Positions 8,800-17,300 of a DNA stretch of 64,000 nucleotides are shown here, one piece after another. Where the stretch lies: the NCBI GenBank assembly GCA_910585015.1, contig CAJUCT010000013.1, forward strand, positions 1 to 64,000, written 5' to 3'. This stretch comes from an uncultured Acetatifactor sp. GTDB lineage: Bacteria > Bacillota > Clostridia > Lachnospirales > Lachnospiraceae. The position numbers and the translations under genes were made by a program. Under the pieces are notes generated by a model. The model was not told the DNA's origin, searched no databases, and saw only the letters and a program-made list of their open reading frames with translations. Positions within the stretch are counted from its first letter, which is position 1; every line of letters starts with the position of its first letter.

Positions 8800-10326
8800 T
8801 TATTCGACAACAGGACCTTTTAGCTTCTTTTTGTCAAAATCCAAAAGCTTAATCCCCACTATTGTCACCGCCGCGCATACAATAGCGGCGGGCCAGCTAC
8901 GGATAACGGTGGTTGACAGGCTGGTATTGCTCAGTATATAGGCCAGGCTGTTGGCCAGCATGTGTACCAACACCGGCCAGAGAAAGCTGCCGAAATACTC
9001 ATACAGATAGGCAAGCAGCAGCCCCATGATAAATCCATAGCCGCCCTGGACCGGATTCATGTGGTACAGGCCAAACAGCAAGGCGGATATCAGCATGGCC
9101 AGAGGCAGCCTGTAGCTCCTTTTCAATTCATTATATACAATCCCGCGAAATACCAGTTCTTCCGCCAGAGGGGAAATGATGCCATAACAGATCAGCCCCA
9201 CCGCCAGGGAGGCGGATAACTGGCCCGCCGCCACGGCCTGATACGCCGCGGAGTTGTCAATGATGCCTGTCAGGTCAAACAGTAAATTCAGCCCCAGCAC
9301 GGCGCAGCAGCTGACCAACAGGGCGATGATATAGTTTCTGGGACGCTCCCTGCGCAGATGGCTCAAGGCCATGCGCTTTTTAGCCTCCCGCAGCACCGGA
9401 CGGGCCGAGGGAAGCATGGCCAGCCCCGCCACCCCATAGGACAGCGCGCTCATAACAGCGCCCAGATTGCCTGTATACCCCAGTTCCCCGGTTGCCGCCT
9501 CCCGGTAATAGAGCCATTGCCACAGTCCCTGAGGCACCATGGGTTCCACCGTCACCGCCAGCCACATGGCCCCGTAGGAAGCCGCCTGCCGGATCATCAG
9601 AAACAGCAGAAAGGGAAACAGCATGGGTCCGAGGGTGCCCATAAAGCCCTTGGGACGCACCTCGCACAGTTCCCGCAGCAGAAACTCCCGCAGTTCCTCC
9701 ACGCTCTCCACGATATAGTCCGCATGGGCCTCCCGCAGTTCCTCCATGCCGCCATAGCCATAAGTCACGCCCACACTCTCCACCTTCATGGCCCGGGCGC
9801 CCTCCACATCAAACCGGCGGTCTCCGATCATATATACCTCATGATAAAGGATGGGCTTTGCCCCAAAGAGCTGCCGCAGAGCCTCCATCACCACCTGGTC
9901 CTTGCTGGTACGGCTGCCGTCCAACTCACTGCCCACCACCACTTTAAAATATTGCCTGATGCCGAAATGCTCCAGAATTTTTTCCACAAACACTGTGGGT
10001 TTGCTGGAAGCCACAGCCAGGCGAAAACCTTTTTCGCTGAGCATCTGCAGCATGGGCGCTATGCCCGGATATATTTCATTCTCGTAAAGTCCCTTGTCGT
10101 TGAAGCGCTCCCGGTATTTCTTTACGGCAGCCTGGGCCTGCTCCTCATCCATTCCGTAAAACTCCATAAAGCTGTCTTTCAGCGGCGGCCCGATAAAGGA
10201 CTCCAGCCTGTCCAAATCCGGCTCCTCGATACCTAAACTATGTAGCGCATACTGCACACAGGTGGTAATCCCCTCCTTGGGATCCGTCAATGTGCCGTCC
10301 AAGTCAAACAAAAAATATTTTTTCAT
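8800..10326 (-). CDS. HAD phosphatase fused to CPBP intramembrane protease
   Basis: 508 residues in two parts. Residues 1-215 are a HAD-family phosphatase of the phosphoglycolate-phosphatase type: DLDGT near the N-terminus, VASSK, a lysine in TSKD, and MIGDRRFD. Residues about 230-508 are a multi-pass CPBP (CAAX-protease/bacteriocin-processing) domain with all three motifs: EELVFR (about 387-392), FGLYH (about 415-419) and HMLAN (about 455-459). The start is four bases after the greA stop and the GAGGAG site lies inside greA, so it is translated from the greA message. The substrate of either half is unknown, and the fusion puts a soluble phosphatase on the inner face of the membrane. Both active sites look intact. 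Confidence 0.85.
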   Translation of the reverse strand: MKKYFLFDLDGTLTDPKEGITTCVQYALHSLGIEEPDLDRLESFIGPPLKDSFMEFYGMDEEQAQAAVKKYRERFNDKGLYENEIYPGIAPMLQMLSEKGFRLAVASSKPTVFVEKILEHFGIRQYFKVVVGSELDGSRTSKDQVVMEALRQLFGAKPILYHEVYMIGDRRFDVEGARAMKVESVGVTYGYGGMEELREAHADYIVESVEELREFLLRELCEVRPKGFMGTLGPMLFPFLLFLMIRQAASYGAMWLAVTVEPMVPQGLWQWLYYREAATGELGYTGNLGAVMSALSYGVAGLAMLPSARPVLREAKKRMALSHLRRERPRNYIIALLVSCCAVLGLNLLFDLTGIIDNSAAYQAVAAGQLSASLAVGLICYGIISPLAEELVFRGIVYNELKRSYRLPLAMLISALLFGLYHMNPVQGGYGFIMGLLLAYLYEYFGSFLWPVLVHMLANSLAYILSNTSLSTTVIRSWPAAIVCAAVTIVGIKLLDFDKKKLKGPVVE

Positions 10327-10330
10327 GCCT

Positions 10331-10834
10331 TTAAAAACTCCTCAGCTTTACGCTGTCATCGTCCTCTGTATTCTCAATCTCTCTGATTTTCACCTCATAG
10401 CCGATGGCATCATTCACCTGCACATGCACCACGTCCCCCACCTGATGCCCCAACAAGGCCCTGCCCAACGGAGACTCATTGCTGATCAAGCCCTCCAGGG
10501 AGTTTCCCCGGACCGTGGTAACAATCCGATACTTCTCCACACTGCCGTCATCCAGCATCTCCACCGTCACAGTATTGTTCATGCCCACCTCATCCTCCGC
10601 CGAGGCATCGGAGATCACCTGGGCCGTGCGGATCATTCGCTCCAGATACCGTATCCGACTCTCATTCTGATTCTTGGCTTTCTTGGCCGCATAATACTCA
10701 AAATTCTCACTGAGATCCCCGTGGGCCCTGGCCTCCTTCACATCCTCCAGCATTTTAGGCCGCACCACCAGCCGCCGGTGCTCAATCTCCTCCTCCATCT
10801 TCCGTATATCGCTCTCCGTCAATTTGTCGTACAT
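10331..10834 (-). CDS. greA: Transcription elongation factor GreA
   Basis: 167 residues. An N-terminal coiled coil carries GDLSENFEYYAAKK (the family usually has GDLSENAEY), followed by the FKBP-like C-terminal domain (SPLGRALLGHQVGD). GreA enters the RNA polymerase secondary channel and stimulates transcript cleavage in backtracked complexes. The start at 10834 (MYDKLTES) has AGAGGT upstream; a longer reading to 10927 runs through two hairpins and is unlikely. It sits between the mraY-like gene and the HAD-CPBP gene, probably one operon. Confidence 0.92.
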   Translation of the reverse strand: MYDKLTESDIRKMEEEIEHRRLVVRPKMLEDVKEARAHGDLSENFEYYAAKKAKNQNESRIRYLERMIRTAQVISDASAEDEVGMNNTVTVEMLDDGSVEKYRIVTTVRGNSLEGLISNESPLGRALLGHQVGDVVHVQVNDAIGYEVKIREIENTEDDDSVKLRSF

Positions 10835-10853
10835 ACTTACCTCTTTCCTGCAT

Positions 10854-10910
10854 AACACGGGTTGTCCCGTGTTGCTGCGATGAACAGGATTTGGATGCGC
10901 GGCATCCAAA
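10854..10910. other. Two perfect hairpins between mraY-like gene and greA
   Basis: AACACGGG/CCCGTGTT (10854-10861, 10866-10873, 4-base loop) and TTTGGATGC/GCATCCAAA (10890-10898, 10902-10910, 3-base loop). Neither is followed by a T-run on the minus strand, so they are not obvious terminators. They may be mRNA processing or stability elements. Confidence 0.4.
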
Positions 10911-10994
10911 CTTACCTCTACATGCATATCGCGGGCTTTGCCTGTGATACTTAACTCACTGCTTATAATTTGTTCTTGTCTTTTCCCCTGCAGA

Positions 10995-11957
10995 CTACTT
11001 TACCGCGTAAATCACCGCTGCCGCCAAAATAATCTGAATAATCGCAAACCGGAACACCGTCTGCGTATTTGACCAATCCCACACCTTCCGCACATGATCA
11101 TGCAGCGGCGTCCGCACATGCGTCAGGATATGGATTTTCAGAAAGCGCAGCAGCGCCACCTTCAAAAGCCCCAGCCCGCCGTCCAGGATCAGCACCAACG
11201 CCACCGGAATATACAGGAAAGGACATCCCGTCTTCAGGATAGAGATGCTGATGAACAGCCCCATAGCCCTGGAACCCGCGTCTCCCATCAGCAGACGGCT
11301 GGGCGTGGCATTGTACCACAGATACCCCAGGATGCAGACCGCAAAGAGCAGAATCATAAAAGAAAACTCTCCTGCCAGAGCCTTCATCTGGTCAATGACA
11401 TAGATAGACATCAGCGTAATGATTGTCAACGTGCCCGACAATCCATCCACACCGTCGGAACAGTTGGTTACATTCACCGAGGTCCACACCAGCACCACCG
11501 CCAGCAGGGCAAAAACCACCGGCGGCATCGTAAACTTCACGCCGAACATGGCCAGTTCCACCACGCTGGAATTGTAGTGCAGAAATGTGATGGCCACCAA
11601 AGCCGCCACACAGAGATCCAGAAATCCCTTCTTGTACTCCCCCCAAGGGCTCTTGGAGGCATCGTCCAGAAAACCCGTCATCATGCAGATTATCACCAGC
11701 ACCAGATAAATGCCATTCTCCATGGAAAAAGGAACAAACAGCACCGCCGCCACCACGAAGGCCAGCACAAAGATAATGCCCGCCCCTCTGGGCTTGCCTG
11801 CGGAGAGTTTGCCGTCATGGGCAAAATCCCGCCCCGCGTCCTTGGGCAGATAGGCTCCCAGCCTGGATATGGCGACGATGGTCGCCAGAAACGCAAACAA
11901 GATTCCCACAAACGCGGCGAGGGAAGCATAGCCCTCCAGTATCAGCCTATGTATCAT
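10995..11957 (-). CDS. mraY: MraY-like phospho-N-acetylmuramoyl-pentapeptide transferase
   Basis: 320-residue polytopic membrane protein of the polyprenyl-phosphate N-acetylhexosamine-1-phosphate transferase family. Family motifs are present: GFLDD near residue 95, NVTNCSDGVDGLSGT (Mg2+ and uridine site), MGDAGSRAMG, and the MraY-type histidine loop HVRTPLHDHVRK, which favours MraY over WecA/TagO. It would join UDP-MurNAc-pentapeptide to undecaprenyl phosphate to make lipid I. It is outside a dcw cluster, so it could be a second copy; the gene symbol is a family assignment. The start is preceded by GGGGA. Confidence 0.8.
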   Translation of the reverse strand: MIHRLILEGYASLAAFVGILFAFLATIVAISRLGAYLPKDAGRDFAHDGKLSAGKPRGAGIIFVLAFVVAAVLFVPFSMENGIYLVLVIICMMTGFLDDASKSPWGEYKKGFLDLCVAALVAITFLHYNSSVVELAMFGVKFTMPPVVFALLAVVLVWTSVNVTNCSDGVDGLSGTLTIITLMSIYVIDQMKALAGEFSFMILLFAVCILGYLWYNATPSRLLMGDAGSRAMGLFISISILKTGCPFLYIPVALVLILDGGLGLLKVALLRFLKIHILTHVRTPLHDHVRKVWDWSNTQTVFRFAIIQIILAAAVIYAVK

Positions 11958-11996
11958 AATTCTTTTCCCCTTTTCCCATATACTTAAGTCAACTAT

Positions 11997-12025
11997 AGTA
12001 TAGCCTATTTTCCCTCATAATAAAA
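11997..12025 (-). promoter_or_regulatory. Possible promoter for mraY-like/greA operon
   Basis: On the minus strand: -10 TATACT (12002-11997) with a weak -35 TTTTAT 17 bases upstream, which overlaps the T-run of the preceding terminator. The predicted leader is about 33 bases. Weak -35, so low confidence. Confidence 0.3.
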
Positions 12026-12050
12026 GAGCCAACTTGAAAATGTCGGCTCC
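12020..12050 (-). terminator. Terminator after the sensor-GGDEF gene
   Basis: On the minus strand a GAGCCGAC/GTTGGCTC stem (plus-strand arms 12026-12033 and 12042-12049, one mismatch) is followed by TTTTATT. It lies about 55 bases beyond the stop of the gene at 12103. Confidence 0.7.
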
Positions 12051-12102
12051 CTTACATCGCCTTTTTTCTCGCCTGCGCCCACCGGAAAGCCCCGGCACGG
12101 GA

Positions 12103-14043
12103 TTATATCAGCCCCTGGGCCTTCTTATGGTTGTACTTGCAGGCATACATCAGGTCATCCGCCTTTTTCAGGAAATAATCCAGGCTGTGCCCCTGGACAC
12201 AGTCCGTGTAGGAACCAATGCTGGCCTGGAGTTCATATGCTTTGTTGGATACTTTATTATATTCATAGATCCCCTGTTCAATGCGGTCCACAATCTCCCG
12301 GGTGCGGCCCCCTATATCTTTCCCCGCAAAGGCTACCAGGAACTCGTCCCCACCGATCCTGGCCGCAAATTCCTGCTTCAGATTGCTTCGGATGATGCTG
12401 CCCAGGCTGTGCAGCGCTTCATCCCCCTCCGCATGACCATATGTATCGTTGATCCGTTTCAACCCGTCCATATCCAGGGAGATAATGGACAGATCCAGGT
12501 CCTCCGCCTTCTCCAGCAGCTGATTCACCTTAAGGTAAAATCCATTGCGGTTATACAGCCCTGTGAGCAGATCCTCCATATACATTTTCATCAGCTGGTT
12601 CTGGGAGCGCTGCAGTTCCATCAGATGTCGAAAGCTGGCCAAAAAGGCGGAATAACCTACAAACCAGAACCGATCTATATCCAAGGTTGCCACCGTGTAT
12701 CCGATACTCCTGCCCTGCAAATGCATGGTATTGACCAGCAGGAAATCATTTTCCTCCAACCGGGCCTGGAGATCCGGCAGAATCCGCCCAAACTCCATGT
12801 CCTCCCAATAGTGAACCTCCGCCTGCCCAGCCTCCGCTCCGGCGCCGTCCGCGTTATGATAGTGCAATACCTTTACCACAGGAGTGTAGTCCGCCTCAAT
12901 GCCTTCTTTTTTCTGTCTGCCAAAGCCTATGGCTTCGTTCTCCAGAAAGCCTTCGTTTGCACAGAACCAGAAATCCTTATACCACAGTAATCCCATGAAC
13001 TCCGGCACCACCCGCAAAGCTTCCTCCAGCTGTTTCAGCGTACCGATATTCACAACCATCTGATTTAAATCTCCCTGGTATTTCAGCAGATGATGCAGTT
13101 CCCTTTTCAATGAAACCATCTCCACGGAAACGCTCTGGCTTTCCGGCCCCTTGCACCCGCAGGAATGTCCGATGCGCATCTCATTGTAAATGGGAATCTT
13201 TTCCTTCAGATAAGCCTCCGGACAGCCCTCGTCCATAATCCGAAACGCAGTCTCCACAAGCCCCTCCACGTTATAGATTCCCGTTGTCAGCCGGGGCTGG
13301 TGATAGCGTTCCATCTCCAGGCCGTCGAAACCGCTGACAGCGATATCCTCCGGAACCCGATATCCCCGCTCCCGCAGGCAATTGCATACCTCCAGCGCCA
13401 TGGAATCGTTGGCACAGATGATGGCCTCGGGCACTTCCAGCCCCTCCTCAATCTCCTGAAACATCTGCTCCATGGCTTTGCGGCAGGGCTCCTCCCAGAA
13501 ATATCCATGATAGATCCGGCATTGCTCTTTAGGCACCCCCACTGCCTGCATGGCATCCAGATATACCTGCTCTCTCTCCCCGGAAAAACTGTTGCCCGGC
13601 ATACCTCCCATGAAATAAACCCTGCGATAGCCGTGGAACCCTATCATATGCTCCACAATCTTTTGAAAGCAGTCCCCGTAATCCATCACCAGGTTGACGC
13701 AGCCCTCAAAGCTCTTATCCACCGTAATCACCGGCACCCCGGCCTCATGGGCACGTCCCACCAGCGCCAGCTGCTCCTCGTCCAGCTTGAAAGACTCCGA
13801 CATCAAAATGATGGCATCGAACTGCTCCACACTTACCGCCGCAAAGATTTTCTGCTCGCCCTTGTCATTGATATCGTTGAAGTAGAAATCCGCCAGCGTG
13901 GAAAAAAACACCACTTTACTGTTATGCAGGCGGCTTTTCTCCACCACCTGCTTCATGATCCGCTGCTCTTCGTCCTTGAAAAAATTGGCAAATATAAACG
14001 CAATCACCTTATAGGATTTACCGTCAGAATATTTTCCCTCCAT
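12103..14043 (-). CDS. LacI-type sugar-sensor domain fused to diguanylate cyclase (GGDEF)
   Basis: 646 residues, no signal peptide, no helix-turn-helix. Residues about 8-290 are a periplasmic-binding-protein-like domain of the LacI/GalR type (FIFANFF start, PEAIICANDSMALEV, DIAVSGFDGLE, PRLTTG). A helical/linker region follows, then a GGDEF domain with RIGGDEF near 560-567 and DMDGLKRINDTYGH, so c-di-GMP synthesis looks possible. The start at 14043 has AGGGAG seven bases upstream; the ATG at 14085 has none. It lies downstream of the GH2 gene, suggesting that a sugar or glycoside ligand controls its cyclase activity inside the cell. The ligand is unknown. Confidence 0.88.
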   Translation of the reverse strand: MEGKYSDGKSYKVIAFIFANFFKDEEQRIMKQVVEKSRLHNSKVVFFSTLADFYFNDINDKGEQKIFAAVSVEQFDAIILMSESFKLDEEQLALVGRAHEAGVPVITVDKSFEGCVNLVMDYGDCFQKIVEHMIGFHGYRRVYFMGGMPGNSFSGEREQVYLDAMQAVGVPKEQCRIYHGYFWEEPCRKAMEQMFQEIEEGLEVPEAIICANDSMALEVCNCLRERGYRVPEDIAVSGFDGLEMERYHQPRLTTGIYNVEGLVETAFRIMDEGCPEAYLKEKIPIYNEMRIGHSCGCKGPESQSVSVEMVSLKRELHHLLKYQGDLNQMVVNIGTLKQLEEALRVVPEFMGLLWYKDFWFCANEGFLENEAIGFGRQKKEGIEADYTPVVKVLHYHNADGAGAEAGQAEVHYWEDMEFGRILPDLQARLEENDFLLVNTMHLQGRSIGYTVATLDIDRFWFVGYSAFLASFRHLMELQRSQNQLMKMYMEDLLTGLYNRNGFYLKVNQLLEKAEDLDLSIISLDMDGLKRINDTYGHAEGDEALHSLGSIIRSNLKQEFAARIGGDEFLVAFAGKDIGGRTREIVDRIEQGIYEYNKVSNKAYELQASIGSYTDCVQGHSLDYFLKKADDLMYACKYNHKKAQGLI

Positions 14044-14134
14044 GTCATGCTCCCTTCTGTCGTCTACTGTCGGCTTACATTTCATTTGCTCGCTTATTTA
14101 TACTGCTTAACCGTTAAAATTGCCGAGTAACCTG

Positions 14135-14198
14135 ACTACATAACGCCAGCCATATACGTTTAACCAGTGCAGTACGGTAAATTCTGGCGTTATGTAGT
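14135..14198. repeat. 15-bp perfect inverted repeat
   Basis: ACTACATAACGCCAG (14135-14149) and CTGGCGTTATGTAGT (14184-14198) enclose 34 bases. It lies in the 299-base space between the sensor-GGDEF gene and the GH2 gene, immediately beside repeat R3. It could be the ends of a tiny non-autonomous element or a regulator site. There is no T-run in the minus direction. Confidence 0.6.
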
Positions 14199-14203
14199 AT
14201 AAG

Positions 14204-14304
14204 GTTCCGCATATTCCCTTCCAACAGGCATATCCGGGGATGAATGCCCGGCCGCTTCAGGCGCCCGCACATTTATCACCGTATTGTCCGGGAATATGCT
14301 GTTT
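14204..14304. repeat. Dispersed hairpin repeat, copy R3
   Basis: Outer arms GCATATTCCC (14209-14218) and GGGAATATGC (14290-14299) pair perfectly. Inner arms GATGAATG and CATTTATC pair with one G-T wobble, around CGGCCGCTTCAGGCG. It lies between the GH2 stop (14343) and the sensor-GGDEF start. Confidence 0.75.
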
Positions 14305-14342
14305 GTATACAGTATAACAGATACAAAAGCATATGGAAAGTC

Positions 14343-17300
14343 CTAGTTGGCAAATTGCAGGGCTTCCAGATCAAAATTGCTGCCTGGCAGGAAAATCAAT
14401 TCCAGCGTTCCTAACCCTGTCAGCGGCTCTATGGGGAATACCTGCGGGACATACTCCTGGGTTCCCGGCACCTCTAACACTCTGACTTCCACCGCTCCGT
14501 CCGGGCGGGTAAAATGGATATGGACGGTGTTTCCGGGAAGGGGGGAACGCCCCCACAGTGTCACCTGTCCGGCTCCCGTCTCACCGAAATCCATATTTTC
14601 ATAGATAATGGTCACATTGTTGCCGATGCCGGTGACAGCCCGGCTCTCCACCCGGAAGCTGTCGCCGTACACCCGGCTGCACTCCGCGCCGTAAAGTTTC
14701 CCGTATGCCTTCTCATAGTAGGTGAAGGAAAAGCCCTTGATATGCACCTTGCTGTTTTTAAGCCGGAAGGCAATGGTGGTAAGGCCTTTGAGCCTGCAGG
14801 GCAGCTTCCAGGTCTCCTCCTGGTATACATTCCACCGGGAGGGCTTTTGATAGGGCGCGTTCAATAGCAGCCTGCTGCCTTCTGCCTCTGGCACACCCTG
14901 CCAGATCTCGATCTCATGAAGGGCATCGCTGAGGGCAAAAACCGGCACTGTTATCTGATCGGATCCGTACTCTCCGAAATCCAGATCCCGATAAATCACA
15001 CCGCTGACGCCGTCTCTGGCTGTGGCAATTCCCTTCTCATTGCCATTGGTGACTTCTCCGAGGGTCTCGCTGAACAGTCCCGCGGAGATAAAAGTATAAG
15101 GGTTTAAAAATGCCTGCCCCAGCCCCCGGGCCGTAAGTTCCAGCTGGGAGATGATCCTGACCGGACTGCGTCCGGACTGGCAGCGCACATAGAAGGCTCC
15201 GTCTCCCATGGCCGTGATCTTGGCATGACATTCATCCAGCACCTCCACCTTGGCATAGCTGATGGGTATGCCGTTCTGGTTGACCACCTTCCAGTTCAGT
15301 TCCCGGTCCGATGCGTTCTTGGGACAAATTCCGGCCTCTATGGTGATGCTGCGCCGCCGGGCGTCCAGAACACTGCCCTCCGGGGTCAGCAGTTCTACTT
15401 TGCGGACAGGGATCGTATCCGGCAGCACGGATCCGTATCCTATTCGGGCGTCCATCCCGCCTGCCCCCAGAGAAATCCCTGCCGCCGCAGTCATATTGCC
15501 TGGCTGCCCGGTCTTACCTTCCTCCCCAGCCGGATCGCCTGGCTGCCCGGTCTTACCTTCCGCCCCAGCCGAATTGCCTGGCTGCCCGGTCTTACCTTCC
15601 GCCCCAGCCGGATTGCCTGGCTGCCCGGTCTTACCTTCCGCGAATTGTGCCGCATCGTCCGCCCTCCGGCTCACATCCTCACTGGCACAGCTGCCGGGAC
15701 GGAGTCCCGCCGGCTTCACCCCAATCTCCAGACTGGCAGGCTCTACCCCCAGGCTCTCCACCATGATCCTGACACTGCCGACAATCGGCGAACCGACCGC
15801 TATATCCTCCGCTCTGGCTTCAAACCGCTCTGCTGACGCTTTTGCTGCTTCACTGTCTGCTGGAAACGGCTTAGATGCCACCACCGCCAGAAGCTTTCCG
15901 TTAAACAGCTTCCTCACACATCCCTTGTAGGGATCATAATCCGTGCTGTCCCCATTGTCCATGCCCAGCAGCCGCCCCTGGCCCTCCAGGGACAACCGCA
16001 CATAATTCATGGCATTTTCCACCGGGTACCCATCCTCGTCCACCGCGCTGACAGTGACAAAACACATATCCTCCCCGTCCCCGGACAGCTGCATCTTGTC
16101 CGCCTGGAGCACCAATCTTATTGCCTCCCCAAAGGAGTGCCGGGACTCCCTTGCAATCTCCCTGCCCTCCCCGTCATAGGCCACGGCAGTGATCTCCCCC
16201 GGCTCATAGTGTACCTGCCAGTCCCCCTGCAGCTGTCGTCCCCGGGCATGGTCTATAAACTGCCTGCCCTGGGAGCGGCCGTTTACATAAAGTTCCACAC
16301 TCTCCCCGTTGGTGCAGGCCCGCACGTCGATGAGTTGTCCCGGATTCCAGTCCCAATAGGGATAGAGATGCACCATGGGATGCTCCGCCGCCGGACGCCA
16401 CTGCGCCTGAAACAGATAATAGGCGTCCTTGGGGAATCCGGCCGTGTCAATATAGCCGAAATAGGAATTTTTGGTGTGGTAGGGTGTAGGCTCCCCTATA
16501 TAGTCAAAGCCTGTCCACAAAAACTGTCCAAAGGTAAAATCCGCGTCCCTATCATCCGCAATGCAGGCTTCCACGCTGCGCGCCCCCCAGCTGGTACTGG
16601 AATTGCCCAGGGCGGAACATTGTTCATCCTCGTCCGCCAGCACGGACTGCCGCAGAGGAAAACGATACACCCCCCGGCTCTGCACCACAGAGGCCGTCTC
16701 GCTGCCATAGATAATCCAGTCCGGATGCTTCAGATGATGCTCTTCATAGTATTTTTCCCCATAGTTATATCCGGCCACCTTCACAATGTCCGCACAGTTC
16801 TGAGCGCCCTCCCAGGGCATGAAATTGGAGCCTATGGTGATCAACGCGTTGCCTTTGGGATCGTGAGTACGCACGTAGTCCACCAGCCTGCGGGTGATCT
16901 CCTGGCCATGGGCATCCGCATGGGTGTCGTAGATTTCATTGCCGATGGACCACAGAAACAGGCTGGGGTGATTGCGATCCCTGCGGATCCAGGAGTACAC
17001 GTCACGCTGGGCCCACTCCTTGAAAAACCGACCATAGTCATAGGGGGTTTTGCACCGCTCCCACATGTCAAAAGCCTCTGACAACACCAGAATGCCCATC
17101 TCGTCCGCCAGTTCCATCACCTCCTGGGCGGGCATGTTGTGACTGGTGCGCAGAGCATTGACGCCCATCTCTTTCAGTATCCTGAATTTCCGCCGCATGG
17201 CCTCCTTATGAAATGCCGCCCCCAGGCAGCCCAAGTCGTGATGCTCACAGACACCGTGGACTTTAACATATCTGCCGTTCAGGAAAAAGCCTCTGTCCGT

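Noticed and set aside
15498..15642. Possible CRISPR-like direct repeats
   Set aside because: Units are contiguous, in frame with GH2 and have no spacers.
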